Origin: a virus | Virus record (IMG/VR): IMGVR_UViG_3300007509_001035 | Span: 1-61,638 of that record | Direction: 5' to 3' (one strand) | DNA length: 61,638 nucleotides | Shown: piece after piece, positions 32,556-41,293 of the stretch | How the letters are laid out: every line of letters starts with the position of its first letter | Numbering within the stretch: position 1 is the stretch's first letter | Program-made: the position numbers and the translations under genes | The notes under the pieces: generated by a model | The model's input: the letters and a program-made list of their open reading frames with translations, nothing else | What the model was told of the DNA's origin: nothing | Databases searched by the model: none

Positions 32556-33602
32556 ATGGTAAAAAATAAAAAGATCAATGTAGCGTTTAATGGATTTGGT
32601 CGTATTGGAAGAAGTTTAATTCGTAAACTTATTGACAATGAAAATTATAATATTGTAGCTATTAATGCTCGTACAACTGTAGATGTTCGAACACATCTCT
32701 TTAAATATGATTCCATTTATGGTCATTTTAACGGTGAAGTAACATACGAATTAGATAATTTAATCATTAACGGAAAAACAATTCCAAACTTTGATAGGAA
32801 AACTCCTAGTAAACTTCCGTGGAAGGAATTAGAAGTTGATGTGGTTATTGATTCAACTGGTAAGTTTACAGACAAACATTCATTAGAACAACATATAGAA
32901 GCTGGTGCATCTAATGTTTTAGTAACATCACCTGCAAAGGATGTTGATGCTACTTTAATATATGGTGTGAATGAAACAGAGTATAAATTACAAGATACAA
33001 ATATTATTTCAACCTCCTCATGTACAACAACCTGCCTATCACCTCTCCTCAAAATTCTTCAAAGGAACTTTGGTATTAAATATGGTTCTGTTACAACTAT
33101 TCATTCGTTTACTATGGGTCAGACATTACTTGATTCTTCACATCCTGATTTAAGAAGAGCAAGAGCTGCAACAATGTCTATTATTCCAACAACTACTGGT
33201 GCGGCAAAGAATATAGGAATTGTTCTTCCTGAATTGGAAGGAAAATTAGACGGTTTGTCGATTCGTGTTCCAATACCTAATGTTTCCTTATTGGATATAT
33301 CAATAGAACTAGGAAAGGATATTAATGTTGATATGATTCATGATATTTTCATTCAAGAGTCTAAAGGTAAAATGAATGGTATTATTGATGTTTCGTGTGA
33401 ACCATTAGTTTCAATTGATTATATTGGAAGTCCATTTTCTTCTATAATTGATTGCTTATCTACAAAAGTTATTAACAAAAGATTCCTTAAATTACTTGCC
33501 TGGTATGATAATGAATTTGGATATAGCTGTAGGGTGTTAGATTTATTGGATTTTATCAGTAAAAAAATAGTTTCTAAGTCTATACAAACAAAGGATTTAT
33601 AA
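32556..33602 (+). CDS. gapA: Glyceraldehyde-3-phosphate dehydrogenase
   Basis: 348 residues, full length for GAPDH. NAD-binding NGFGRIGR at 12-19; active-site SSCTTTCLSP with Cys156, where almost all GAPDHs have Cys-Thr-Thr-Asn-Cys; His183 in TIHSF; LRRARAATMSIIPTTTGAAK for phosphate binding; and WYDNEFGYS near the end. It would oxidise glyceraldehyde-3-phosphate to 1,3-bisphosphoglycerate, or erythrose-4-phosphate. The Asn-to-Thr change beside the active site is worth noting. Phage GAPDH is rare. The stop lies at a terminator hairpin. Confidence 0.9.
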   Translation: MVKNKKINVAFNGFGRIGRSLIRKLIDNENYNIVAINARTTVDVRTHLFKYDSIYGHFNGEVTYELDNLIINGKTIPNFDRKTPSKLPWKELEVDVVIDSTGKFTDKHSLEQHIEAGASNVLVTSPAKDVDATLIYGVNETEYKLQDTNIISTSSCTTTCLSPLLKILQRNFGIKYGSVTTIHSFTMGQTLLDSSHPDLRRARAATMSIIPTTTGAAKNIGIVLPELEGKLDGLSIRVPIPNVSLLDISIELGKDINVDMIHDIFIQESKGKMNGIIDVSCEPLVSIDYIGSPFSSIIDCLSTKVINKRFLKLLAWYDNEFGYSCRVLDLLDFISKKIVSKSIQTKDL

Positions 33603-33625
33603 CTCCTTGTAAATAAAGGGGTTAT
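33599..33625 (+). terminator. Terminator-like hairpin after gapA
   Basis: ATAACTCCTT and AAGGGGTTAT form a 10-base stem with one G-T pair and a 7-base loop, overlapping the gapA stop. No T run follows. It separates gapA from the next early promoter. Confidence 0.5.
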
Positions 33626-33674
33626 AGTGATTGACGGTAACTCCCTATAAAACAATGACTTACAACGTCACCTT

Positions 33675-33707
33675 TTCCTTGTCTTTTAAGACCAATTTCC
33701 GTATAAT
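33675..33707 (+). promoter_or_regulatory. Early-type phage promoter TTCCTTG-N20-TATAAT
   Basis: TTCCTTG at 33675-33681 and TATAAT at 33702-33707 with the fixed 20-base gap; start near 33714, and AAAGGGAG ahead of ATG 33744. Confidence 0.85.
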
Positions 33708-33743
33708 AGAGGTATAATAATTAATAAAGGGAGTTTAAATAAA

Positions 33744-33941
33744 ATGAGTATTTGGGACGATCAATGGGAAGATTATGAAATAGATAAACATGATTTTGAA
33801 TGTTGGTTGGATTCTTTAGAAGGTGAAGGAACGGATATGGATAAACAAGCTGATAAAGAATGGGAAGCACAACAAAGCGTTGAATATCCAGAATGGGTAA
33901 TTACTACTCCAAATTATTTAATGACAATTTCAAATAATTAA
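33744..33941 (+). CDS. Small acidic Trp-rich protein
   Basis: 65 residues, rich in Asp, Glu and Trp (SIWDDQWEDYEIDKHDFECW). Not recognised. First gene behind an early-type promoter. Acidic small early phage proteins often inhibit host DNA-binding proteins by mimicry, but that is only a possibility here. Confidence 0.62.
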   Translation: MSIWDDQWEDYEIDKHDFECWLDSLEGEGTDMDKQADKEWEAQQSVEYPEWVITTPNYLMTISNN

Positions 33942-33947
33942 GATCTT

Positions 33948-34217
33948 ATGAAAAGCTGGCTTATTGAGGATTGGCAGAACAATCGTTTCCGTCTGGCTTG
34001 CGAAACGATTGGTTCTTTATGTTTCATCATCATCTATGTTTTGATGGCTTGGTATGGTGACGCTGTGAGTATTTTGTCTATATTCATTATACAGATTGTC
34101 GGTTCATCACTCCATATCATAAATGCTTATATGAGAAGTAGTGCGAACTTGATAGTTCTAAATATGATAGTAATAACAATAGCAATCTTTGGGATAGGGA
34201 GACTATATTATGAGTGA
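33948..34217 (+). CDS. Conserved phage membrane protein, three helices
   Basis: 89 residues. After a short cytoplasmic start (MKSWLIEDWQNNRFRLACET) come three hydrophobic segments (about 20-38, 41-58, 66-85). The pattern with IEDWQNN is shared with small membrane proteins of T4-like cyanophages I recall, function unknown. It overlaps the next gene by 8 bases. Confidence 0.65.
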   Translation: MKSWLIEDWQNNRFRLACETIGSLCFIIIYVLMAWYGDAVSILSIFIIQIVGSSLHIINAYMRSSANLIVLNMIVITIAIFGIGRLYYE

Positions 34218-35076
34218 AACAAAAACATATGATCTTTTGTTATGTCAGGATGGAGTTACAAGAGCTGTTCCTGTAATTAATGGTAATTTTCAAGATCCTA
34301 GTTATGTTGATCAATGGAAAAAACCAAAAGAAGAAAAGAAAAAAGAAAAACCTAAAGTAAATATTCAAGACAGTATTCAGGCACAAGCAGAAGATTTTAT
34401 TTCTGCTATTGAGGGTCAAGTTGATGATTTTATTAATAGTGGCTATAAATTGAAATATGATTGTTATGCACATTTAAATAATATTAATTGTAAAGCTGTC
34501 CATGCAAGAAAAATGAGACAGTTTTATATTGATTGCTTTAATGAATTAGTTGATGTATACAACAAAGATGATGAATATTACTTAGAAGCATGGAGTCACT
34601 TGAAACCAAAGTATCATAAAAAGATGATGGACTTCTATGGTATTATTTGTGATGATATTGACCGTCTTATTAAAAATGCTACGGCTCAAAGAAAGCCTAG
34701 AAAGAAGAAAACTCTTTCTGCAGAAAGATTGGTTAAGAAGATGAAGTACCAAACTGAATTTCCTAAGTTGAAGTTGGTTAGCATTAATCCAGAAAAGATT
34801 ATTGGGGCCAATGAGTTGTGGGTCTACAATACTAAGTATAATCGTCTTGGTGTTTATCGTGCTGAAAACTCTATCAGGGGATTTAGCGTTAAAGGAACTA
34901 CTATTCAACATTTTGATACAACAGAATCAATTGAAAAGACAGCACGAAAACCAAATGAAGTATTGTCAAATCTTAAAAAGGGGTCGTTAAAGAAAACTTT
35001 GAAAGAAATGAAAACAAAAGAAAAACAATTAACAGGAAGAATTGGTAAAGACATAATTTTACTAGGAGTATTTTAA
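34210..35076 (+). CDS. Conserved T4-like phage protein
   Basis: 288 residues. An N-terminal acidic and Lys-rich linker, a helical core (QAQAEDFISAIEGQVDDFIN), then KKTLSAERLVKKMKYQ, LVSINPEKIIGANELWVYNT and LGVYRAENSIRGFSVKGTTI. The C-terminal half is a conserved family of marine T4-like phages by my recollection, role unknown. Possible DNA or replication association from the basic tail. Stop and next start share a base. Confidence 0.68.
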   Translation: MSETKTYDLLLCQDGVTRAVPVINGNFQDPSYVDQWKKPKEEKKKEKPKVNIQDSIQAQAEDFISAIEGQVDDFINSGYKLKYDCYAHLNNINCKAVHARKMRQFYIDCFNELVDVYNKDDEYYLEAWSHLKPKYHKKMMDFYGIICDDIDRLIKNATAQRKPRKKKTLSAERLVKKMKYQTEFPKLKLVSINPEKIIGANELWVYNTKYNRLGVYRAENSIRGFSVKGTTIQHFDTTESIEKTARKPNEVLSNLKKGSLKKTLKEMKTKEKQLTGRIGKDIILLGVF

Positions 35077-35360
35077 TGACAACAAAACTAATAGTTGAAG
35101 AAGTAAAAGAAAATAAAGATGGGTCTGCAACAATGATTGTAGATATGGATAATGAAACGCAATTACTTTTAATTAAAAGTGGTATGGATTACTTTTTTAA
35201 TATGTTACGAGAAAGGAATAAAGGATTTCCGGATAAAAAAAAGGATGTGTTTTCAGAAGAAATAAGAACTATAAAATTGTCAAACGAAGAAATGAGTTTG
35301 TTGATAGAATTAGCAGTTGTTGAAGCAGTAAAACTAGGTATGAAGAAAGATGAAAAATAA
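35076..35360 (+). CDS. Unknown small protein
   Basis: 94 residues with a short beta-rich start (KLIVEEVKENKDGSATMIVD) and a helical end (SLLIELAVVEAVKLGMKK). Not recognised. Tightly packed in the operon: its start abuts the previous stop and its end overlaps the deaminase start by 11 bases. Confidence 0.6.
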   Translation: MTTKLIVEEVKENKDGSATMIVDMDNETQLLLIKSGMDYFFNMLRERNKGFPDKKKDVFSEEIRTIKLSNEEMSLLIELAVVEAVKLGMKKDEK

Positions 35361-35796
35361 ATTTATAGAAGCCCATTTACAGGTTGCTAGAATTTATGGA
35401 CAATTATCAACCGCTGAAAGATTAAAGGTTGGTTGTATTATTACTAAAGATGATAGAATTATTTCCATTGGATATAATGGTATGCCGGCAGGGGCATCTA
35501 ATGTCTGTGAAAAAAATGGACAGACAAAACCAGAAGTACTTCATGCTGAAGCTAATGCTATTCTAAAACTAGCTAAGTCGAATGAGTCTGGTTTAGATTC
35601 ACATATGTTTTGTACTTATGCTCCATGTGTTCATTGTGCTAAATTAATATTACAGGCAGGTATAAAAGAATTTTATTATGAAGAAGATTATAAAAATAAT
35701 GATGGTATTAAATTATTAAAAAAGTATTCCTATGTTAAAATTTGTCAATATAGAGAAGAACACAAAGGAATTTTTAAAATAGAAGAAGGTTTATAA
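35350..35796 (+). CDS. cd: dCMP deaminase
   Basis: Zinc enzyme that makes dUMP from dCMP, feeding dTMP supply. His65-Ala-Glu67 (HAEANA) and Cys93/Cys96 in APCVHC are the zinc and catalytic residues; the N-terminal RLKVGCIITKDDRIISIGYN is typical of dCMP deaminases rather than cytidine deaminases. Length 148, somewhat shorter than T4 Cd (193). It fits with the nearby ribonucleotide reductase and dNMP kinase. Confidence 0.88.
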   Translation: MKNKFIEAHLQVARIYGQLSTAERLKVGCIITKDDRIISIGYNGMPAGASNVCEKNGQTKPEVLHAEANAILKLAKSNESGLDSHMFCTYAPCVHCAKLILQAGIKEFYYEEDYKNNDGIKLLKKYSYVKICQYREEHKGIFKIEEGL

Positions 35797-35822
35797 CTAT
35801 ACTCATCTTAAAAGGATATATT

Positions 35823-36065
35823 ATGAAACGTGAAACGTTAATTAAAAATTTACAAAAGAATGTAATGCAAATAACATTTAATAAGGTTAGTGGCGAGGAA
35901 AGAGTAATGCATTGTACATTACATGAAACTTTTATTCCAGAAACAAGCATAAATAATAAAAAAAATAATGAAGAAGTATTACCGGTATGGGATATTGATA
36001 TCGGTGCATGGAGATCATTTCGTTTAGATACTATAACAAATGTGGCCAAACTTGAGGTAGTTTAA
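35823..36065 (+). CDS. SH3-like barrel phage protein
   Basis: 80 residues: NVMQITFNKVSGEERVMHC, then VWDIDIGAWRSFRLDTI. I recognise a common T4-like family with an SH3-like beta barrel (annotated DUF2693 from memory). The role is unknown, possibly transcription or repair related because it tends to neighbour RNase H. It ends right before the RNase H start. Confidence 0.65.
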   Translation: MKRETLIKNLQKNVMQITFNKVSGEERVMHCTLHETFIPETSINNKKNNEEVLPVWDIDIGAWRSFRLDTITNVAKLEVV

Positions 36066-36923
36066 ATGATACTTATTGATTTTAGTAATGTAATCGTTGG
36101 TTCGATTATGGTAGCTCATAAAGTTCCAGACGAGGAACGGTTTAGTGAAGATTTTATTCGACATTTAGTATTAAATAGTATTAGGTCATATAGAAATAAA
36201 TATAAAGATAAGTATGGTGAGATTGTAATATGTACTGATTTTCATTCGAGTTGGAGGAAAAATGTTTTTCCATACTATAAAGCTCATAGAAAGGTAGTAA
36301 GAGAAAAACAAAAAGAAGAAAAAGGTATGGACTGGAGTGCATTATTTGACACCATAAGTCGAATTATTACAGAAATTGATACATTTTTCCCTTATAAAGT
36401 AGTAAAAGTTCCTCATGCTGAAGGTGATGACGTGATTGCTGTACTTTCTAAGACATTTAAAGAGAAATCATTGATCGTTTCAAGTGATAAGGACTTTTCT
36501 CAACTTTATAAATATAAGTGGGTAAAACAATTTTCACCAATGAAGCAGAAAATGCTTAATGGAATAGATCCTTTCATATATTTAAAGGAACATATTATTC
36601 GTGGTGATAAAGGAGACGGTATTCCAAATATCCTTTCCGCTGATGATTGTATTGTTGAAGGTGTAAGACAGAAGCCTATATCCAAAAAGAAAGTATCATC
36701 TTGGCTTGTTCAAGATCCAAAAGAGTTTCCTGATGAAATGAAACGCGGTTGGATTAGAAATAAAATTTTAATCGATTTTGATTTAATTCCAAAAGATATT
36801 TCTAATGCTATACTGGAACAATATAACACAGAGAAAAAATATCAAAAAGGACAGTTAATGAATTATTTTATTAAAAATAAATTGAAATATCTTATGGAAA
36901 ATATGGGAGACTTTACAAAATGA
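36066..36923 (+). CDS. rnh: RNase H (5'-3' exonuclease)
   Basis: Removes RNA primers from lagging-strand fragments; T4 Rnh belongs to the FEN/5'-nuclease family. Acidic metal-site segments are visible: MILIDFSNVI, VICTDFHSSWRKNVFPYYKA with the Lys/Arg of the active site, HAEGDDVIAVL, LIVSSDKDFSQL, and RGDKGDGIPN with its helix-hairpin-helix. Length 285 compares with 305 in T4. Overlaps the next gene by 4 bases. Confidence 0.93.
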   Translation: MILIDFSNVIVGSIMVAHKVPDEERFSEDFIRHLVLNSIRSYRNKYKDKYGEIVICTDFHSSWRKNVFPYYKAHRKVVREKQKEEKGMDWSALFDTISRIITEIDTFFPYKVVKVPHAEGDDVIAVLSKTFKEKSLIVSSDKDFSQLYKYKWVKQFSPMKQKMLNGIDPFIYLKEHIIRGDKGDGIPNILSADDCIVEGVRQKPISKKKVSSWLVQDPKEFPDEMKRGWIRNKILIDFDLIPKDISNAILEQYNTEKKYQKGQLMNYFIKNKLKYLMENMGDFTK

Positions 36924-37354
36924 CAAAATATCTATCAGAGTTATTTGAAGAATTTGAAAAGTTAAAATCAAGAAAAGCCAAATTGGTTTTTTTAAAAGAA
37001 CAAAAAGATAACGCTATGTTTAAAGCAGTTTTACAAGGAACATTTGATCCTAATATTAAATGGCATTTTGGAAAAGAATTCCCGTCATATGTTCCAGATG
37101 ATGCACCAATAGGTTTAAATCCTTCAAACCTTCTTATGGAAATGCAAAAATGTACTGTATTTGCTATCGGACATCCAAAATCACAAGGTGTATCTGAAAA
37201 ACGAATGACTGAATTGTTGATTCAAGTGTTAGAGTCTATGCATCCTGCCGAGTCAATGATTTTTGAACAAATGTTAAAAAAGAAACTTAAAGTAAATGGA
37301 TTAACTGAAAAATTAGTCTTAGAAGCATTTCCAGATTTATATAGAAAGGTATAA
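36920..37354 (+). CDS. Conserved T4-like phage protein (DUF6433-like)
   Basis: 144 residues. KLVFLKEQKDNAMFKAVLQG, FDPNIKWHFGKEFPSYVPDD, and LIQVLESMHPAESMIFEQML match a T4-like family I remember as DUF6433. It sits between RNase H and other DNA metabolism genes. All-helical; no catalytic motif. Function unknown. Confidence 0.7.
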   Translation: MTKYLSELFEEFEKLKSRKAKLVFLKEQKDNAMFKAVLQGTFDPNIKWHFGKEFPSYVPDDAPIGLNPSNLLMEMQKCTVFAIGHPKSQGVSEKRMTELLIQVLESMHPAESMIFEQMLKKKLKVNGLTEKLVLEAFPDLYRKV

Positions 37355-37357
37355 AAA

Positions 37358-37672
37358 ATGGATGAATCAAAATTAAAAACAACTATTAATTATCTCCAAA
37401 AAGGGAAAAAGAAATCCAAACAATATGATGCTACTGTTATAGAAGCATTTAAAGAAAAGTATATTACAGTAGAAGTAGAATCGGTTTCTGATTTTCCTTT
37501 GAAATTAAAATGGGATAGTTTTGTTTATACAGCTACGTTTTTTGGTAATGAAATTAGTTGTCAATATAAAGTAGAGAAAGATTTTACTGCTAAAAAAATA
37601 ACAGCAGAAAGCGGTCAACCATCTGTAATTGTAAAACGAAAGGTAAGCGGCAGACCCGAAAGTCAACAATAA
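37358..37672 (+). CDS. Unknown small protein
   Basis: 104 residues: a basic helical start (TTINYLQKGKKKSKQYD), a beta-rich middle with LKLKWDSFVYTATFFGNE, and a Lys/Arg/Ser tail (IVKRKVSGRPESQQ). Unrecognised. The gap before it is 3 bases, so it is co-transcribed with the gene before. Confidence 0.6.
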   Translation: MDESKLKTTINYLQKGKKKSKQYDATVIEAFKEKYITVEVESVSDFPLKLKWDSFVYTATFFGNEISCQYKVEKDFTAKKITAESGQPSVIVKRKVSGRPESQQ

Positions 37673-37684
37673 GGAGGATCTTGA

Positions 37685-38083
37685 ATGTATATTTCTAAAG
37701 ATAACTATATCATTCAGGAAATACGAAAACAAATACAAGATGAATTTGTACCAACGAAAAGTATAATAACAAGATGGTTTAATATATTTAATTCCGAAAT
37801 ATTCAATAATAATATACATCCATTTAATGATATTGAAATAAAAAGAAAGCAAGGTTGTCATGCGGAACATATTCCATTTGAAGATAGCTATGGAAACATA
37901 TATGCTACACTTTCAATAAACAAAAAGTTTTTTAATAAAAATGAATTTCTTTACACATTAGCCCATGAAATGATTCACCAATGGCAATGGATGAATTTAT
38001 ATAAATCAGATCATGGTAAAACGTTTTGGAAATGGAAAGCTAAATTAGCACAATTTGAAATACCTTTAGGAGTTAGCATATAA
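37685..38083 (+). CDS. SprT-family zinc metalloprotease
   Basis: 132 residues. AHEMIHQWQW holds the His94-Glu95-x-x-His98 zinc motif; DHGKTFWKWKAKL downstream is the SprT conserved helix with the third ligand region. SprT proteins resemble the protease part of Spartan, which degrades DNA-protein crosslinks. In phages the target is unknown. AAGGAGG upstream. It overlaps the following zinc-ribbon gene by one base. Confidence 0.8.
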   Translation: MYISKDNYIIQEIRKQIQDEFVPTKSIITRWFNIFNSEIFNNNIHPFNDIEIKRKQGCHAEHIPFEDSYGNIYATLSINKKFFNKNEFLYTLAHEMIHQWQWMNLYKSDHGKTFWKWKAKLAQFEIPLGVSI

Positions 38084-38352
38084 TGCCAATATATAATTTT
38101 GAATGTAATAATTGTTCACATGAATTTGAACAACAACATACAATTGCAAAGAGAGACACACCATTAAAAGAACCGTGTCCAGTTTGTTATCATATTGGAT
38201 ATATTAAGAGAGTTATTGCGTCACCAAATCTAGGTGATCCTTTCAAACTTGAAACAACAAAAGGTTTACAAAAACCATCAAATGAATTTAATGACAGGTT
38301 AAGAGAAATTAAAAAAAAATATCCTAAAAATAAAATAGAGGTAAGAGAATGA
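38083..38352 (+). CDS. FmdB-like zinc-ribbon protein
   Basis: 89 residues. MPIYNFECNNCSHEFEQ and EPCPVC form a four-Cys zinc ribbon of the FmdB/putative regulatory type, followed by a charged helix. Such proteins are common in marine phages as small putative regulators. Overlaps the next gene by 4 bases. Confidence 0.75.
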   Translation: MPIYNFECNNCSHEFEQQHTIAKRDTPLKEPCPVCYHIGYIKRVIASPNLGDPFKLETTKGLQKPSNEFNDRLREIKKKYPKNKIEVRE

Positions 38353-38720
38353 AAAAAGTATTTTTAATGTTTTTATTATTGTTTTTTGTTAACACCATCG
38401 TGACTGCTGGGCCATTAACGCCAGAGTATGGTATGTTTGGTAGTAAAAAAACAAAAAAACTAGAACAAATAAAACCACTAAGTGATATTATGCTTTATTG
38501 TAATACAAGAGATTTTATTAACAATATGGTGAATAATGACTATCATATGAATATAGCGGCAAAAGGTTTAGTAAATGGGGATCGACATAAAGAAATAATA
38601 GAAACACATTTATGGATGAACCCTTCCAATAATCAATGGGCGATTGTGTTTGTATACAAAGAAATAGATAGAAGTTGTGTGATTGGTGGAAATAATATTA
38701 AATTATATAGCCCCAAATAG
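38349..38720 (+). CDS. Secreted small protein
   Basis: 123 residues with a signal peptide (MKKVFLMFLLLFFVNTIVTA, cut near residue 20). The mature part has DIMLYCNTRDFINNM and RSCVIGGNN, two Cys that could pair in the periplasm, and WMNPSNNQWAIVFVYKE. Its position just before a periplasmic protease suggests a shared location. Not recognised. Confidence 0.62.
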   Translation: MKKVFLMFLLLFFVNTIVTAGPLTPEYGMFGSKKTKKLEQIKPLSDIMLYCNTRDFINNMVNNDYHMNIAAKGLVNGDRHKEIIETHLWMNPSNNQWAIVFVYKEIDRSCVIGGNNIKLYSPK

Positions 38721-38730
38721 GAGTAACAGT

Positions 38731-39840
38731 ATGTATAAAAAAGCTATAACCACAATTATGACTATTACTTTAGCAACATTTTTGTTTTATTCAACACCTG
38801 TATTTGCAAAACATGATTATGTAACAACGACTATTTCAAAAATTATGCCAGCTGTTGTAGAAGTATCGGCTGAATCATATTCCGTAGCTACTCAAATGGT
38901 ACCGCGACAACCATCACCACAGAATCCAGGTCCTGATGGTAATTTCAAGTTTCGTGATAGACCACAAGATCAATTACCACCTGGTAAAGGTGATGAACTA
39001 CCACGAGGTGGATCGGGTTTTGTAGTTAGTGCTGATGGATATGTAATTACAAATTTTCATGTTGTTGATAATATTACCAATAACAGAGGAATGGCTTTTG
39101 TTACATTCAAAGATGGTTCTAAGTATGAAACAGATTTAATCAATTATGATAAAGCTTCTGATATTGCTTTATTGAAAATTAAATTGGGTGCATCTGAAGC
39201 TAAAAAGACTTTTGAATTTGTTTCATGGGGTGATATACCAGAAGTTGGTGATAGAGTTATTGCTATTGGTTCACCTATGAGACTATCATTTACTGCAACT
39301 TTTGGAAATGTTTCTGCATTAAATAGAATAGTTCCATCAGCAGCACCATTTGTTCCATTTGTTCAAACAGATACTTCTATCAATCCGGGAAATTCAGGTG
39401 GGCCGTTGTTTAATTTACATGGAGATGTAATTGGTATCAATACTATGATTGTTACAGGTAGTGGTGGATCTTCATCAGGAAGTATAGGTCTTGGTTTTGC
39501 TATTGATGGTACTTATGCGAAAAATGTTATTGAACGACTAAAGACTGGTGAAAAGATTAAACGACCATTTGTTGGTATAATGTTTCGTAAAGTTAACAAA
39601 GAAGATATGAAAGATTATATTAGTGGTGTAGGGGCGTTTGTAACCGAGGTAGTCACTGATAGCCCAGCTGTTGGTATTTTAAAAGCTGGGGATATTATTT
39701 TGAAGATTGATGGTGTAAAAGTCCTAATCAATAAACTTGCTACTATTGTGGCTAATAAAAAGATAAATGATAAAGTTGTATTTACTATAATTCGTGATAA
39801 ACATATTATTGATATTGAGATGATTTTAGGAGAAAGGTAA
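38731..39840 (+). CDS. HtrA/DegP-like periplasmic serine protease with PDZ domain
   Basis: 369 residues. ATG 38731 is chosen because TAGGAG precedes it and a signal peptide follows at once (cut after AFA, residue 26). Trypsin-like triad His110 (TNFHVVDN), Asp144 (ASDIALL) and Ser222 (NPGNSGGP) are all present, so it should be active. One PDZ domain occupies about residues 280-369, against two in DegP, so it resembles DegS/HtrA with a single PDZ, though cleaved and soluble. Substrates unknown; periplasmic quality control or virion processing are possible. Confidence 0.88.
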   Translation: MYKKAITTIMTITLATFLFYSTPVFAKHDYVTTTISKIMPAVVEVSAESYSVATQMVPRQPSPQNPGPDGNFKFRDRPQDQLPPGKGDELPRGGSGFVVSADGYVITNFHVVDNITNNRGMAFVTFKDGSKYETDLINYDKASDIALLKIKLGASEAKKTFEFVSWGDIPEVGDRVIAIGSPMRLSFTATFGNVSALNRIVPSAAPFVPFVQTDTSINPGNSGGPLFNLHGDVIGINTMIVTGSGGSSSGSIGLGFAIDGTYAKNVIERLKTGEKIKRPFVGIMFRKVNKEDMKDYISGVGAFVTEVVTDSPAVGILKAGDIILKIDGVKVLINKLATIVANKKINDKVVFTIIRDKHIIDIEMILGER

Positions 39841-39843
39841 TAC

Positions 39844-40524
39844 ATGAAACACTTTAATCATGTACATGATATTGATGATTTACAAGTTCCCACAAGACAA
39901 ACAGTAGACGGTAAAAGAGTATATATAACACCGGAAGGTTATTCATATCCTTCTATTACAACTATTCTTGGTAGTCAAACAAAACCTGGATTAGATGAAT
40001 GGAGGAAAAGAGTGGGTGATGAAGAAGCCAATAGAATAATGAAAGAGTCTGCTAAAATAGGAACCGAGGTACATGATTTATGTGAAAGATACTTATATAA
40101 TAAAACTACAATATCTACAGACAGTGAATCAAGAAGGGTATTCAATCGTATTAGATTTATTCTTGGTAATATTAATAACATTATGGGATTAGAGATTCCA
40201 TTATATAGTGATAAATTAAGAGTAGCCGGAACAGCAGATTGTGTTGCTGAATATAATGGAGTATTATCAGTTATTGATTTTAAGACTTCAAGGAAACCAA
40301 AGAAAGAAGAATGGATTGAAGATTATTGGATTCAAACAGCATTTTATGCAGCTGCATTTTATGAAATGACAGGATGTATTCCCGAGCAGTTAGTAATACT
40401 GGTTGCTGTTAGAGACTCATTCGAAGTCCAAGTTTTTAAGAAATCTATTTTTGATTCTGATAAGTATATAGATAAGCTAATTAATATTATGAAAAAAAAT
40501 CCTCAGGTAATTCAAATAGGATAA
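39844..40524 (+). CDS. PD-(D/E)XK exonuclease (Cas4/RecB-like)
   Basis: 226 residues. YSYPSITTILG near 39-49, KIGTEVHDLCERYLY, and the catalytic VAGTADCVAEYNG then SVIDFKTSRKPK, with Asp, Asp and Lys in order; WIQTAFYAAAFYEMTG is the RecB-type motif helix. I recall it as the exonuclease encoded by T4-like marine phages. It may process DNA ends or host DNA. GAAAGG and 3 bases separate it from the protease gene. Confidence 0.82.
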   Translation: MKHFNHVHDIDDLQVPTRQTVDGKRVYITPEGYSYPSITTILGSQTKPGLDEWRKRVGDEEANRIMKESAKIGTEVHDLCERYLYNKTTISTDSESRRVFNRIRFILGNINNIMGLEIPLYSDKLRVAGTADCVAEYNGVLSVIDFKTSRKPKKEEWIEDYWIQTAFYAAAFYEMTGCIPEQLVILVAVRDSFEVQVFKKSIFDSDKYIDKLINIMKKNPQVIQIG

Positions 40525-40532
40525 ATTATATT

Positions 40533-41282
40533 ATGAAGATTATATATATGAGTGACTTGCATTTAGAGTTTGGTAAAATGTCAAAAGATGATTTTGAACC
40601 AGCAGATGTTTTGATATTGGCCGGTGATATTGATGTCTGGGGTCGTGAAGGAACCAAAATGTTTGAGTGGATGGAAACATTACCATTTCCTTATATTATT
40701 TTTACTCCTGGTAATCACGAGTTTTATCATTGTGGTAATATTTGTCGTGATTATAAAGAGATGCAAATGGAAGTTTTAAAATATCCTAAAATTCATTTAC
40801 TTTTGGAAGGAAAAATTAATATTCTAGGGCAAACTTTTATTGGTACTCCATTGTGGTCTAATTTTGGTAATGATGAAAATGTAATTAGACAAGCGAGTCG
40901 TTGTATTAATGATTTTAATAAAACTACATATGATGGAACTATAATGTGGACACCAGACCAGATGGCATTGGAGTTTAATAAATCATTTGCTTTTCTTGAC
41001 AATAGTATTAGTGGAATGGGTACTGAAGTTGTAGTTACCCATTGGGCACCGAGTCATCAAAGTGGTGATTCACAATATGTTGGTGATAGTTTGAACCCAT
41101 ATTTCACTAATAATCTTGATAGGTTTATTAGTACAAATGGTCCGAAGGTTTGGATTCACGGACATTGTCATAATTCAAGTGATTATATGATTGGTGAAAC
41201 AAGAATTCTTTGTAATCCAAGAGGATATGTTGGACATGAGCTGAATGAAGATTTTGATATAACGAAAAGTTTCGAAATTTAA
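40533..41282 (+). CDS. Calcineurin-like metallophosphoesterase
   Basis: 249 residues with all binuclear-metal motifs: YMSDLHLEF, LILAGDID, TPGNHEFY, VTHWAPSH and IHGHCHN. Cleaves phosphate esters; substrate cannot be read from sequence. Common in T4-like phages. Single-domain, no signal peptide, so cytosolic. Confidence 0.88.
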   Translation: MKIIYMSDLHLEFGKMSKDDFEPADVLILAGDIDVWGREGTKMFEWMETLPFPYIIFTPGNHEFYHCGNICRDYKEMQMEVLKYPKIHLLLEGKINILGQTFIGTPLWSNFGNDENVIRQASRCINDFNKTTYDGTIMWTPDQMALEFNKSFAFLDNSISGMGTEVVVTHWAPSHQSGDSQYVGDSLNPYFTNNLDRFISTNGPKVWIHGHCHNSSDYMIGETRILCNPRGYVGHELNEDFDITKSFEI

Positions 41283-41293
41283 GGAGAAGTAAA

